Positions 51,115 to 61,018 of a stretch of 64,000 nt of DNA are shown here, piece after piece. The stretch comes from Vacuolonema iberomarrocanum LEGE 07170 (GTDB lineage Bacteria; Cyanobacteriota; Cyanobacteriia; Elainellales; Elainellaceae). The stretch is from assembly GCA_015207365.1 (NCBI GenBank), contig JADEXA010000025.1, positions 28,078 to 92,077 on the forward strand, in the 5' to 3' direction. Under the pieces are notes generated by a model. The model saw only the letters and a program-made list of their open reading frames with translations. It did not search any database and was not told where the DNA came from. Numbering within the stretch: the first letter of the stretch is position 1; every line of letters begins with the position of its first letter. Position numbers and translations under genes: made by a program.

Positions 51115-51908
51115 ACGAACTTTTGGGCAATCCATTGGTGAATCGTTTGGGCGATCGCCTCGTCCTGTTCAGCCGCAGTACCAACAGGCAAGAGCATCTG
51201 TTCAGAAAAGGGAGCTGTAGCGTAGATGCGGTTGCAAGCCGAGGTATCAGGAGACGCATCGTCTGCCTGGAACAACAACATGGGCACTTTGAGCGAGCCT
51301 ATCTGTTCATTCACTACCTCGGCTTTGATCGCCTTGCGACTCCGACGAAACAGGATTTGGCAGGCAGCGGGCCTTCGCTGCAACTGCCGGAGTTCGGCCA
51401 GCCAGTGCTGCGCTTTCCGCCAGCGAAACCAGCGGACGAGCGGCGCGATCGCTTGTAAACCCAAACCAGCCAGGGGTAGTCGCCCTGCTAACCAGCGCTG
51501 TCGACGCCAGCGATCGCGCTTTGTGGAGACCCCTTCTGGATCCATGAGCACTAGCCCTGCGACCTGCTGCGGATACTGGAGGGCAAGCTGCGTCGCCACC
51601 CATGCCCCAATGCCTTCCGCCACAAAGAAAGCCGAACCAATCCGCAACTGCTCCAGCCATTCCATCAAAACCTGTACTTCCAGGTCGACGGAATAGCGCC
51701 GACGGGGACGATCCGATTCACCAAACCCCAGCAAATCTAGAGCTAGACCATGATGGCGATCGCCCAATCGTTGCAATAGCCCATCCCACTGGACGCTATC
51801 CTGCCAGTTGCCATGCAAAAAAATGATGGGAACCCCATGCCCAACTTCCCGCCAAAACACGACCCCCTGGGTCAGACGCAAACGTACATTGCGAGTCAAT
51901 GGTTCCAT
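51111..51908 (-). CDS. Alpha/beta hydrolase-fold protein lacking the catalytic triad
   Basis: 265 residues from ATG 51908. HGVPIIFLHGNWQDSVQW (oxyanion HG motif) and LALDLLGFGESDRP are standard for the fold. The nucleophile elbow, normally GxSxG, reads FFVAEGIGAWVATQLALQYP: Gly stands at the Ser position. No conserved His is seen near the C-terminus, where LPVGTAAEQDEAIAQTIHQW replaces the usual H-containing motif. It may be a binding or regulatory protein. The stop codon TAA is the first three bases of the E2 repeat end. Confidence 0.82.
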   Translation of the reverse strand: MEPLTRNVRLRLTQGVVFWREVGHGVPIIFLHGNWQDSVQWDGLLQRLGDRHHGLALDLLGFGESDRPRRRYSVDLEVQVLMEWLEQLRIGSAFFVAEGIGAWVATQLALQYPQQVAGLVLMDPEGVSTKRDRWRRQRWLAGRLPLAGLGLQAIAPLVRWFRWRKAQHWLAELRQLQRRPAACQILFRRSRKAIKAEVVNEQIGSLKVPMLLFQADDASPDTSACNRIYATAPFSEQMLLPVGTAAEQDEAIAQTIHQWIAQKFV

Positions 51909-52119
51909 AGCGAACCCTGTATCCCTTATCTGAAACTTACGACAACTTGTGGCATGCTTGGCCAGCGGAACAGCAAGAACGGGAACAGCTTAAGACCCGC
52001 CAAACATTAAGTGATTGGAGACTGCTCTCACGATTAATCTGAACAGTAGTGTATCGCTTCGTCAGCATCCATCTACGTTTATCGAGCCGATGCGAGCTGA
52101 ACCGGACGACCATCGCTTA

Positions 52120-52258
52120 AGGGAAATTTCGAAGGACAGAACAAAAAGTTAAACCCTTGCTAGACTCCTTGATTTTGGCTGACGCGGGCAGTGCCCGCAT
52201 CAGCCAAAATCAAGGAGTCTCTGTTTGTTGTCCTGTACTCAGGGAAAGCCCGAAGGAC
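52120..52258. repeat. Palindromic element B, copy 4, with flanking direct repeats
   Basis: Stem AGACTCCTTGATTTTGGCTG from 52162 pairs with 52200-52220; right end GTCCTGTACTCAG. The element is flanked by AGGGAAATTTCGAAGGAC (52120-52137) and AGGGAAAGCCCGAAGGAC (52241-52258), 15 of 18 identical. It fills most of the 378-bp spacer, which has no gene. Confidence 0.75.
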
Positions 52259-52286
52259 GCATGGAGGAGCGATCGCCTGTACTCCA

Positions 52287-52886
52287 TTACTTTTTGACAT
52301 TGAGCTTACCCGCCGGACGGCGTGCCAACCGAACGGTGTGCGGAAAGACGCCCACCAACAACGCGAATGCCTCATCCGGCAGCTTCTGCACCGCACGGGC
52401 ATCGAAGTAGGTTTCAAACTGGTTCAAAATCATCCGTGCGCGCCCCACTGCCGGCCCAGAGGAATCAGTGAACTGTTGAGTTAAGCGAATCCACTGCCGA
52501 CGAATCAAGAAAGCTTCCTGGCATTCATCGTGGTTAGACGGCGGAGTCAGAGACAAATGCCCCACTGGAATGACACGGCGACAGTCTCGATCAAAATTCC
52601 CGCCAACAATCGCCCCCGGCCCCGCGAACTCTGCGTAAAATTCTTTGACCAACAGCAATCCATTTCGCTGACGCTTGCTGACTACCAGGAGATGCCCTTG
52701 TAGTAAATAGTCAGCCAGTGCAGCGGGGTCAGACCCGGTCAAGATGGCGGCTGGAATGGTGGCATCTGAGTTAGCCGCATCGACACAATCTGCTGCGGCT
52801 GCCGCTGCATGCTTCGTCGCTGCATCAGCTGGCGATCGCCCGTTTGCACTGATCGGTCGATTCTGAACCTTATCTTCCTGGCTCAT
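52287..52886 (-). CDS. Uncharacterised protein
   Basis: 199 residues from ATG 52886. Residues 1-45 are Ala- and Asp-rich and look disordered (ATKHAAAAAADCVDAANSDA). The rest is a soluble domain: ALADYLLQGHLLVVSKRQRN, VKEFYAEFAGPGAIVGGNFD, CQEAFLIRRQWIRLTQQF and MILNQFETYFDARAVQKLPD. The end is basic (RLARRPAGKLNVKK). I do not recognise a family. Repeat B4 lies just beyond its stop. Confidence 0.65.
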   Translation of the reverse strand: MSQEDKVQNRPISANGRSPADAATKHAAAAAADCVDAANSDATIPAAILTGSDPAALADYLLQGHLLVVSKRQRNGLLLVKEFYAEFAGPGAIVGGNFDRDCRRVIPVGHLSLTPPSNHDECQEAFLIRRQWIRLTQQFTDSSGPAVGRARMILNQFETYFDARAVQKLPDEAFALLVGVFPHTVRLARRPAGKLNVKK

Positions 52887-53252
52887 GGTCGTCTTCCTGG
52901 GTCATAGTCGCCGCATTGTCTGCTCCGATTTACAGGAAAAGAAATATCGTTCTTGAGCATAAAATTAGCGCCCTCTCATGGTATCAACGAACATCAAGAC
53001 TTGTAGGTAAAATGCCTGCACTCCCAGAAAGTTCTTGATATCTTCATATGAGGGTCTGAAAACTCGCATAAGTTCGCTCTGCCTCTCCCCGATATGCTCA
53101 AAATTTCAGTGGATTGGCTCAGATCGATCCGAGGGCAACGGGGTAGCAGGAGTGCCAATACCAACCTCTCTAAAGAACTCCGTCACGGAAAAGCATCGAC
53201 CCGGAACGCTTAGCACTTTTTTTTAGCCGCAAATGCTTCAGAAGCTGAAGAG
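52887..53252. other. Spacer without recognisable gene
   Basis: About 370 bp. A frame at 53035-53226 on the plus strand has no ribosome site and odd composition. T-run at 53217-53224 after GCACTT, close to the 3' end of the next minus gene. No A-F element found. Confidence 0.45.
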
Positions 53253-53891
53253 CTAAGGAACCAAGGCTTTGTGGAGTAGTATTTGTCGAGGTTGTCCCAG
53301 AATCATCGTCAATGGGTTGAACTCTGTCCGGCAAATGGAAAAGCCCAACCTTTGGTAGAGCGCACAGGCCACTTCATTATTCTCCAGGACATGTAGATAC
53401 AGATCCTGGTACCCCCATTGTTTCGCTGTGGTTTCACAGACAGTAATCATCCGACTGGCAATACCATGCCGCCGGTAGGTCGACATGACAGCAAGGTTTG
53501 AGAGGTAGGGAAATGAGCGAAACCAATATTGCATGGGTAAGGTGAACTGGGGACGGAGGCTCATTTCAACGGTGCCAACAATGTCGGGAGAATCGGAAGC
53601 CGAGGTCGCTGCCGCCTTCGGCGGCTGTACGACTGCCACCAAGCAGCAGTAGTGGAGCGATTGTCGCCTCAGGCGATTCCGAATATCCTCCCGTAGCGCC
53701 ATCCGCCAAAAGGGGTATAGCAGCCCAGCAAGCCCCTCCTGCCGATGAAAACTGCTAACAAGCAAATCGGCAAGGGCATCGGCATCAGAGTTACGAGCAG
53801 CGCGAATCTGGCATGCCAGAGGTGCTGCATCCGATAGCGGAACATTCACAGAGCAACAAAGGGAATGAGAAGCAACACAGCAAGAGCACAA
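53253..53891 (-). CDS. GNAT family N-acetyltransferase
   Basis: Up to 212 residues; the first codon is TTG at 53891, and a GTG at 53849 (VNVPLSDAAPL) is an alternative that removes a Cys-rich stretch. Acetyl-CoA motif: LSNLAVMSTYRRHGIASRMI; then LYLHVLENNEVACALYQRLG. The central insert (residues 95-125) is Ala-, Ser-, Pro-rich. The acceptor is unknown. The start is uncertain because neither candidate has a clear ribosome site. Confidence 0.82.
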   Translation of the reverse strand: MCSCCVASHSLCCSVNVPLSDAAPLACQIRAARNSDADALADLLVSSFHRQEGLAGLLYPFWRMALREDIRNRLRRQSLHYCCLVAVVQPPKAAATSASDSPDIVGTVEMSLRPQFTLPMQYWFRSFPYLSNLAVMSTYRRHGIASRMITVCETTAKQWGYQDLYLHVLENNEVACALYQRLGFSICRTEFNPLTMILGQPRQILLHKALVP

Positions 53892-54522
53892 TAAAACTCA
53901 ATTTCTTCACTGATAGAGCTTTCTGATCAGTCAGAGAAGCTAGGAAAATATAAATTGTGCTCGCAAGAGAGACAAATGAGTCTACGGAATATACCTAATT
54001 TCTATTGTAGGGAGGAGAGGAATTCTTTCAAGCCACAGATATTTCATTCGTTACGATAGATTGGAGTTATTCTAGATCTCCCGCCGTACATTGGTAGGTG
54101 GGTTCGCGAAAGCCTGATAGGGGGGAGGTACGACCCACCAGCGACATGTCTAGCTGTTGAACCTCTAGATTGTCGCCATCGGCAAAATTTATGGAGAGAA
54201 AAACATAAAAACTCATCATACAGAGAACCAGACAGTCGTAGCTGAGACAGGTTATCTTTAGTAATACTGGGTCAATTTCAGACATGAATTCTACTCTGGG
54301 TGCAATGCAAGCCAACTATGAAACCTCCTCAGCGCGTTCAGCAAAATGCACCCATCGAGCGCAATCCATCGACTCAGCAGAACGTCTGCCCCGTTTACTG
54401 TGGTCGTGCAGCGTGCTTCAAGGTTTCATCTCATCCAACATTTTGATCTGTGATCGAACTGATCAGGCTCAAACGGCTATTATTCAGTTGATTTAGCGGT
54501 CCGCAGCGCCGGAGTGCAGTGC
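53892..54522. other. Divergent spacer before the cyclase gene
   Basis: About 630 bp between divergently read genes. A minus-strand frame at 54067-54315 is open for 82 codons but has no clear ribosome site and unusual composition, so I do not call it. AT-rich at 53930-54060, where promoters could lie. No A-F element found. Confidence 0.45.
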
Positions 54523-57500
54523 ATGGGAGTGTCAGATAGAGTCAAGCCAAAAATATTGGTTGTCGATGACGAAACGGACAACCTCGACTTGCTTTACCGT
54601 ACGTTCTATCGGGAGTACACGGTATTGCGCGCTGAGAGTGGAGCCGAAGCTTTGGCGATCCTCAAAGAGGAAGGAGAGGTCGCTGTCATCATTTCTGACC
54701 AGCGGATGCCCTCCATGAGCGGGACAGAATTTCTGAGCCTGACGGCACGCGAGTATCCAGACATCATCCGTATCATTCTCACTGGCTATACCGATGTAGG
54801 TGATCTGGTCGATGCGATTAATGCTGGCAAGGTCTTCAAATATGTCACCAAACCTTGGGATGACGAAGAGCTCAAGGTGCTGGTGCGGCAAGCGGTCGAT
54901 ACCCACAATGTGTTGAAAACGCGAACACAAGACTTGCAGCGCACCCTCCGGCAAGAAACGTTGTTGAATGCCATTACCAATACGATTCGCAGCGCCCCCA
55001 GCTACCGCCAGATCCTTCAAACCATTGTCGAAACCGTGGGGCATATGTTTGAGGTGGATTGTTGCATCATCCGCCCGTTTCCTGGCAACCCCAATGCCGT
55101 TACCCCTTTTATCTATCAGTCGAAAGATGCCGTCATTGCCCCCGAAAAGCAAGCCTACCTTCTAGAAACGGTATGGGCCATGCAGGATGTCATGGTGCTA
55201 AATGATGTGGCATCCGATCCGCGACTCGACACTAATCCCTTTGCAATGGGGGAAGAATCGCTGCCGACGAGCACACTTCAAGCCTTTGCCGAGGTACAGA
55301 TTGCCTCCAGTGTGATTGTGCCGCTGACAGCACAGCAGGACTTGGTGGCGGTCTTGGCGTTGCATCAACTGAACACGGTGCGCCAATGGCAAGACGACGA
55401 AGTGCAACTGGCGCTGATGGTGGCCGACCAGGCCGCACTGGCACTATCGCAAGCCTATGCCTATGAGCAGGTGCGAGAGCTGGCACGGCGGGAATCCCTG
55501 GTCAATACAATTACCTCTGCAATTCGGTCGAGTCTGGATCCCCAAGAAATTTTTGCGGCGATTACTAAGCAACTGGGGCGGGCACTGAAGACCGATGGCT
55601 GTGCCCTATCGCTCTGGACCGAAGAGGATGAGTATGTGCAGTGTGTGGGGCTATATGACACGCTGCGGATGGAAGGGGAACCAATTAACTGGTCGACCGT
55701 ATGGGCAGATGACTCAGCAGTTATTACCCCGCTGCCGGATAAAGATAGTGAATTGAACGAAGAGCGCCCGCAACTGCCTCAATCCTTGGTGCCGATTGAG
55801 GGTAATCCCGTGTTGCAGCGATTGTTGGAAACCCAAGAGCCGGTAGAAATTGGCGATTTGCAGGCTCATCCAGAATTTAATACGCCGGATCTCCCCCTAC
55901 GATCGCCCGCCCGTGCCTTATTGGTGGTGCCACTGTTATACGACGGCAAGATCATCGGGAGCATCTCGCTACGACAGGCTCACATCCCCCGCGCCTGGGA
56001 AGCAGAGGAGGTGGATCTAGCATTGGCTGTAGCCTCCCAGGCTGCGATCGCCGTTCAGCAATCCCGGCTATACCAAAAAACCCGCCAGCAAGCAGAACAG
56101 CTGATGGAAATGGATCGGCAGAAAACCGAGTTTTTCCAGAACATTTCCCACGAATTTCGTACCCCCTTGACCTTAACGCTGGGGCCTCTAGAATCCGCCG
56201 TTGCCCAGGGACAGGGGCTGAGCTCAGATCAATCGAAAATTGCCCTGCGCAATTCTCGTCGTCTGCTGCGGTTGGTGAATCAGCTTTTGGACTTACAGCG
56301 ATTGGATGCGGGGCGGATGCAACCCAGCTTCCGTCCGGTCAACCTGCTGGACTTTGTGTTGCATGTCGTTGAGGCCTTTCGCCCCTATTGCGATCGCCGT
56401 CAAATTAGCCTGATTAGCTACCTGCGGGATTGTCCGCCGGTCTACCTGGATGTGGAGCGTTTTGACAAGGTGCTCTATAACCTGCTGTCTAATGCCATGA
56501 AGTTCACGCCGTCTGGCGGCAGCATCCATATCAGCGTGTACCCCAGTGGCGATCGCTGCCAGATCAAAGTTCAAGACAGTGGGATTGGGATTCGCGAAGA
56601 TCAACTCCCCTATCTGTTTGAGCGGTTCCGGCAGGCCGATGGCTCAACCAATCGCACCTACGAAGGAAGCGGGTTAGGGCTCGCACTGGTAAAAGAATTG
56701 GTCGAACTGCATGGCGGGCGCGTGCATGTCGAATCCGTCTACGGCGAAGGCTCCACCTTTACCTTGTGGCTGCAAACGGGGTTTGCCCACTTACCCGCCG
56801 AGCAGGTAATTGAGGTTCCGGCAGAAATTGAGTCCAGTCGCGCCACCGTCGAGCTCGCCGATGTGGAAGCCGATCCCTCCGTGGCCGTTCTGGCAGAAAC
56901 GCCTACCGTAGAAGCGATCGCCCCGCCAGCCGATGTCCCAGCGGAGTTTACCCCATCGGACTCAGAGACCGCTTTGCCCCAGATCCTTGTGGTCGATGAC
57001 AATTCGGATATGCGAAGCTACGTGTCTGGCATCCTACAGGACGCTGACTATGGGATTTTGACCGCCCGCAATGGAGCTGATGCTTGGGAAATGCTCCAAG
57101 CCCAAACTCCCGACCTGATTATCACCGACCTGATGATGCCCGTGATGTCTGGGTTGGAGTTGATCAAACGTCTGCGCCAGCATGAAACCCTGAAAGGAAC
57201 GCCCATCGTTTTGGTCACCGCAAAGGCCGATGAGGAAACTCGGATTGAAGGGGTCGAAGAGGGCGCTGATGGCTATCTTTCCAAGCCCTTTAATGCGCGG
57301 GAGTTGCTTGCAGAAGTCCGCAACCTATTGGCGCTCAAGGCCAATGAGCGGCGGATTGCCGAACTGAACTCTTACCTAACGGAGTCGGTACTGAAGCGCT
57401 TTTTGCCGCCTTCCCTGGTAGAACGCGCCGCCCAAGGCGAGCTGGCGCTGGATTTACGCCCAGAGCCTCGCATGATCACGGTGCTCTTCAGCGACATCAT

Positions 57501-58041
57501 CGGCTTTACTCAGTTGTCGAATACATTGCGATCGCGCCGGGTTGCTGAGTTGCTCAACGAATATCTCACCGAAATGACCCACGCCATCTTTGAGCATGGT
57601 GGCACCATCGATAAGTTCATGGGAGATGCAATTCTGGCTATCTTTGGTGCGCCCGAGGAGATTAGCCCCAATGAGCAGGTGAACCGGGCGATCACGGCTG
57701 CCCGTCAAATGTATCGTCGTCTAGACGATCTGAACGAGCAATGGATTGCACAAGGCCTCATTACCGAAGACAATCGCGTTCAGTTCCGCTGTGGCATCCA
57801 CCAGGGCACCGCCGTGGTCGGCATGTTTGGAGGGTCAGAGCGCACGGACTACACAGCCATTGGCCCCAGTGTCAACATCGCCGCCCGCATTCAAGAATCG
57901 GCCGAACCCAACAGCATTTTGGTCTCCGCCGCTGTCGCCGACTATCTCCACCAAGACGCGATCACCAAATTCAGCCCACTCCATCTCAAGGGAGTCGATG
58001 AGACGGTACTCACCTTCTCAATCCATGTAGAACATACTTAA
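54523..58041 (+). CDS. cyaC: Hybrid histidine kinase with class III adenylate cyclase domain (CyaC-like)
   Basis: 1172 residues from ATG 54523, with GGAG 8 bases upstream. Order: receiver (ILVVDDETDN, phospho-Asp in IISDQRMPSM, Lys in YVTKPW), two GAF-like domains (about 150-325 and 330-525), HisKA with the phospho-His in NISHEFRTPLTL (about 543), ATPase (LLSNAMKFTPSGG, DSGIGIRED, GSGLGLALVKELV), second receiver (ILVVDDNSDM, ITDLMMPVMSG) and cyclase. The cyclase keeps both metal Asp (FSDIIGFT, GDAILAIFG) and the Lys of IDKFMGD with DYTAIGPSVNIAARI, the pattern for ATP. Matches the plan of cyanobacterial CyaC, which makes cAMP after phosphorelay. The stop overlaps the next gene's stop. Confidence 0.92.
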   Translation: MGVSDRVKPKILVVDDETDNLDLLYRTFYREYTVLRAESGAEALAILKEEGEVAVIISDQRMPSMSGTEFLSLTAREYPDIIRIILTGYTDVGDLVDAINAGKVFKYVTKPWDDEELKVLVRQAVDTHNVLKTRTQDLQRTLRQETLLNAITNTIRSAPSYRQILQTIVETVGHMFEVDCCIIRPFPGNPNAVTPFIYQSKDAVIAPEKQAYLLETVWAMQDVMVLNDVASDPRLDTNPFAMGEESLPTSTLQAFAEVQIASSVIVPLTAQQDLVAVLALHQLNTVRQWQDDEVQLALMVADQAALALSQAYAYEQVRELARRESLVNTITSAIRSSLDPQEIFAAITKQLGRALKTDGCALSLWTEEDEYVQCVGLYDTLRMEGEPINWSTVWADDSAVITPLPDKDSELNEERPQLPQSLVPIEGNPVLQRLLETQEPVEIGDLQAHPEFNTPDLPLRSPARALLVVPLLYDGKIIGSISLRQAHIPRAWEAEEVDLALAVASQAAIAVQQSRLYQKTRQQAEQLMEMDRQKTEFFQNISHEFRTPLTLTLGPLESAVAQGQGLSSDQSKIALRNSRRLLRLVNQLLDLQRLDAGRMQPSFRPVNLLDFVLHVVEAFRPYCDRRQISLISYLRDCPPVYLDVERFDKVLYNLLSNAMKFTPSGGSIHISVYPSGDRCQIKVQDSGIGIREDQLPYLFERFRQADGSTNRTYEGSGLGLALVKELVELHGGRVHVESVYGEGSTFTLWLQTGFAHLPAEQVIEVPAEIESSRATVELADVEADPSVAVLAETPTVEAIAPPADVPAEFTPSDSETALPQILVVDDNSDMRSYVSGILQDADYGILTARNGADAWEMLQAQTPDLIITDLMMPVMSGLELIKRLRQHETLKGTPIVLVTAKADEETRIEGVEEGADGYLSKPFNARELLAEVRNLLALKANERRIAELNSYLTESVLKRFLPPSLVERAAQGELALDLRPEPRMITVLFSDIIGFTQLSNTLRSRRVAELLNEYLTEMTHAIFEHGGTIDKFMGDAILAIFGAPEEISPNEQVNRAITAARQMYRRLDDLNEQWIAQGLITEDNRVQFRCGIHQGTAVVGMFGGSERTDYTAIGPSVNIAARIQESAEPNSILVSAAVADYLHQDAITKFSPLHLKGVDETVLTFSIHVEHT

Positions 58042-60281
58042 CTTGACGACGCAGTGGAGCTATCCGACAGTAGGGCTTTTGCTAAGGTATAGCGGTTTTT
58101 GCCCATTTCTTTTGCCCGATACATGGCTTGATCGGCATAATCCACCAACTCTTTTGGCTTTTGTGCATGGTGGGGATAAAAGCTAATCCCAATGCTGGTC
58201 GTCACATGGATCTGGTGTTGCTCCAGCACAAACGGCTGTGTCACAGCCGTCACCAATTTACGCGCCACAATTTCTATATCCTCGGCGGAATGGATGCCCG
58301 GCAGGAGCACAACAAATTCATCGCCCCCAAAGCGCCCCAAAATATCACTACTCCGAAGGCTGTTGGAGAGTCGCCGCGCAACAGCTTTGAGCAACAAATC
58401 ACCAATCGCATGACCATAGGTGTCATTAATATGCTTAAACCCATCCAAGTCGAGGAATAACACCGACACAAGCTTGTCATGCTCGGCAGCCCATGAGATG
58501 AAGTGATCCAATTGCTCCATGAATAGGTCGCGGTTAGGTAAGCCCGTCAGCCCGTCATGGTAGGCGAGGTGGCGGAGGTGGTCTTCGCTGCGCTTGAGTT
58601 CAGCATTGGTGCGGGCGAGTTCTTCGGTTTGGCGGCGCAGCTCGACCTCGACCTGCTTTTGGCGAGTAATGTCGTGAATAATACCCACCAGGAAGCGGTT
58701 CCCGGCAGCATCTTTGTGGAGCGATCGCTTCACGGCCACTTGATAGGTATGCCCATTGAGATTGGTGAGCGCGACTTCGGCTTCGCTCGACTCTCCCGTT
58801 TCTAAGGTGTACTGATCTTGCTCCAATAGTTGTTCCGCTTGCTCGATTGGAAAAATATTGAAGTCATTTTGATTCAACAAACTGATGGGGGCATACCCAA
58901 CGAAATGAGCAAAGGCTTCGTTTAATACGATCCACTTCTGAAAGCGATCTTTGACAAAGACAGGATCGGGGATGGTATTGATCACCGATTGCAAAAAGTC
59001 CTTAGACTTTCTAAGTTCCTCTTGCAGGTAAGCCGTATGCAGCATGACAGATAAGCCCCCGCCCCAAAGGGTCAGCAAGGCCGGAAGGATGGGAACCCAC
59101 CAATTTCCCAGAAATGCTATGAAACAGCCCCCAATCAACCCGGTCGACACAATCAGTAGGAGCCAAATGACATATTTGGAGCGGCGCAGCTTCCAGCTGA
59201 GGGCAACGCCCAGCATCGCCCAACTCGAAATCCAAACGATTTCTAGGGGATCTGCCAAAAAACGGACGGGCGATCGCCCATCCAATGCCACACTCAGCAA
59301 CTGACTAATAAAATGCCCCTGTAGCTCCACTCCAGAAATCGGGCGGGCACTTCCCGCCAGGCTGTCGGTATGAGCCGTCATAAAGAAGTCTTTGAGACTG
59401 GCCGCAGTGGAACCGATGAGAACAATGCGATCGCGAAACAGGTCGGCATCGACATCCCCTCGCATCAGTTTCGTGAGGGAAACCATCTCAAAGGGTTGGG
59501 AATTTTGTCGGGGTAGATGCAGAATCTGATAGCCACCTGCATCTACCCCAACATAGCTGCCGCTATTGGGTTGCAGCGATGGAAGTGGGGTATCACCTAG
59601 CAGAATGCTATTGGGATCGGTGGGGCTAATGGCCATACCACGGCCTTCCGCTTCGAGATAGGCTAGCACCAACTGCAGAGCAAAGCTGCGGTGGGTTTCT
59701 TCCTCGACCTGCCAGAACAAGATAGAGCGCCGGACATGTCCATCAATATCGAGAATGACATTGTTGAACCCCACTTGCCCCTGAGCCTCGAGCAAGGGGG
59801 GAGGATGAACGCCCAAACTGCTATCGTCCGCTATTTTTTCAATCCCAATCAAGTTCGGCGTGGTTTCAAAAACATCTCGGAGTTCCGCACGCCCCATCCC
59901 GACAGAAATATCGCGATAAATATCCAACCCAATCAAACGGGGATTGTAGCTACGAATTTCCTTCAACATGGCCGCCATGTCGGCATCGGAAAGGGGCCAA
60001 CTCCCCATCTCCTCGATGTCAGGATCATCGATGGTAACGATAACAATGCGAGGGTCGGGAGATTCGCCAGGCCGCTGCTGAATGAAAACATCAAATGTGG
60101 CTAACTCAAATGGCTGCAGCAGGCCCAAATAGCGCACGCCCAGCACGCAGCCAGCAGTGGCGATCGCCGTCATCAACGGACGGCGATTACGAAATATAAT
60201 TCGCCGTACTCGTTTCCACAATTTTTTCCGAGAGTCTCGCGTCGGTAAATTTAACCAGGACGGGAAGATGACATGTCGCAT
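58038..60281 (-). CDS. CHASE2 - PAS - GGDEF diguanylate cyclase
   Basis: 747 residues from ATG 60281, with GAGGTGGG just upstream; a TTG 12 bases upstream is less likely. A membrane helix near 36-56 precedes the outer CHASE2 domain (DVFIQQRPGESPDPRIVIVT ... GIELQGHFISQLL-type, here SGVELQGHFISQLL), then three helices (about 340-420). PAS about 430-550 (IPDPVFVKDRFQKWIVLNEA). GGDEF about 570-735 with the intact GRFGGDEFVVLL and an inhibitory RSSD five residues before. It should make c-di-GMP in response to an outside signal. Convergent and overlapping with the CyaC-like gene. Confidence 0.93.
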   Translation of the reverse strand: MRHVIFPSWLNLPTRDSRKKLWKRVRRIIFRNRRPLMTAIATAGCVLGVRYLGLLQPFELATFDVFIQQRPGESPDPRIVIVTIDDPDIEEMGSWPLSDADMAAMLKEIRSYNPRLIGLDIYRDISVGMGRAELRDVFETTPNLIGIEKIADDSSLGVHPPPLLEAQGQVGFNNVILDIDGHVRRSILFWQVEEETHRSFALQLVLAYLEAEGRGMAISPTDPNSILLGDTPLPSLQPNSGSYVGVDAGGYQILHLPRQNSQPFEMVSLTKLMRGDVDADLFRDRIVLIGSTAASLKDFFMTAHTDSLAGSARPISGVELQGHFISQLLSVALDGRSPVRFLADPLEIVWISSWAMLGVALSWKLRRSKYVIWLLLIVSTGLIGGCFIAFLGNWWVPILPALLTLWGGGLSVMLHTAYLQEELRKSKDFLQSVINTIPDPVFVKDRFQKWIVLNEAFAHFVGYAPISLLNQNDFNIFPIEQAEQLLEQDQYTLETGESSEAEVALTNLNGHTYQVAVKRSLHKDAAGNRFLVGIIHDITRQKQVEVELRRQTEELARTNAELKRSEDHLRHLAYHDGLTGLPNRDLFMEQLDHFISWAAEHDKLVSVLFLDLDGFKHINDTYGHAIGDLLLKAVARRLSNSLRSSDILGRFGGDEFVVLLPGIHSAEDIEIVARKLVTAVTQPFVLEQHQIHVTTSIGISFYPHHAQKPKELVDYADQAMYRAKEMGKNRYTLAKALLSDSSTASSS

Positions 60282-60827
60282 TTCCCACCTCAATCCGTAG
60301 GGGTCATTGATTCGATTTCGCTAATCCTTGCAGGGAATGAGAGTAGACCTCGCAGGTTCGCCTGGTGCACCCCAAAGAACCAGGTAGTGGTGGTTGCGGT
60401 CACAACGAGCGGCGATCGCTCCCAGTTCCAACGCAACCATCCAGAAAATATCCTGGTCAAAGTAAAGTGAACGTGCGTAAAACCACACACCACTTCATCC
60501 AAATTACCCACAAATTTCGATAAGCCTACAGGATTGAACAAGGACATCGGCATGAATTAGAAGGTTAGCAAAACAGAGGGGACACTTACCGTTTGTCGGG
60601 ATCAAGTGCTGAAGATTGCACCACCCCAAAAGCCTCTTGACGCAAGGCTTTCAGAAAACGTTATCGATCGCGGACATGAATAAAAGATTTTAAAGAGGCG
60701 ATCGACAGGATCAACGGAAGTGCTGGGTTGAAATGTTGATTGGTCTTACGGGGCTTGTACGAACAATCGACACCTCAGAGAGTCTTCAAATAGCCGCGCA
60801 GACTACATCCGGATGAGAAAAACCATT
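60282..60827. other. Spacer without recognisable gene
   Basis: About 550 bp upstream of the GGDEF gene. A minus-strand frame (60290-60553) has no independent sign of coding. No element until D5 at 60828. Confidence 0.45.
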
Positions 60828-60922
60828 TATAGCGGTGTGCAACCGCATTAAGCACAGCAACGGTTGTGTGGGGCGCGGCGCGCCCCACACAACCGTACTT
60901 AACTAACGCGCATAGCGCTATA
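60828..60922. repeat. Palindromic element D, copy 5 (95 bp)
   Basis: TATAGCGGTGTGCAACCGCA to CATAGCGCTATA, nearly identical to copies 3 and 4. The flank just to the right carries another hairpin (60933-60977), so it again sits beside a T-rich palindrome, as in the E2 nest. Confidence 0.9.
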
Positions 60923-60932
60923 TATCCGTTTC

Positions 60933-60977
60933 TATTTTTTGTGAAATGCTCGTAGCACAAGCATTTCACAAAAAATA
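60933..60977. repeat. 18-bp hairpin beside D5, possibly E-related
   Basis: TATTTTTTGTGAAATGCT pairs with 60960-60977 around a 9-nt loop. It follows D5 at the same relative place as the E2 stem follows D4; the outer flank GATACTGAATTCGAA (minus strand) recalls the E end ATACCAATTC. The T/A-run and its position 42 bp after the TPR gene's stop mean it may also end that transcript. Confidence 0.55.
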
Positions 60978-61018
60978 AATAAGGGGGTTTACTATTCGAA
61001 TTCAGTATCAAGGGACGC

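Noticed and set aside
54067..54315. 82-codon minus-strand frame before the CyaC-like gene
   Set aside because: No clear ribosome site, unusual composition, ends in spacer; I could not support it.
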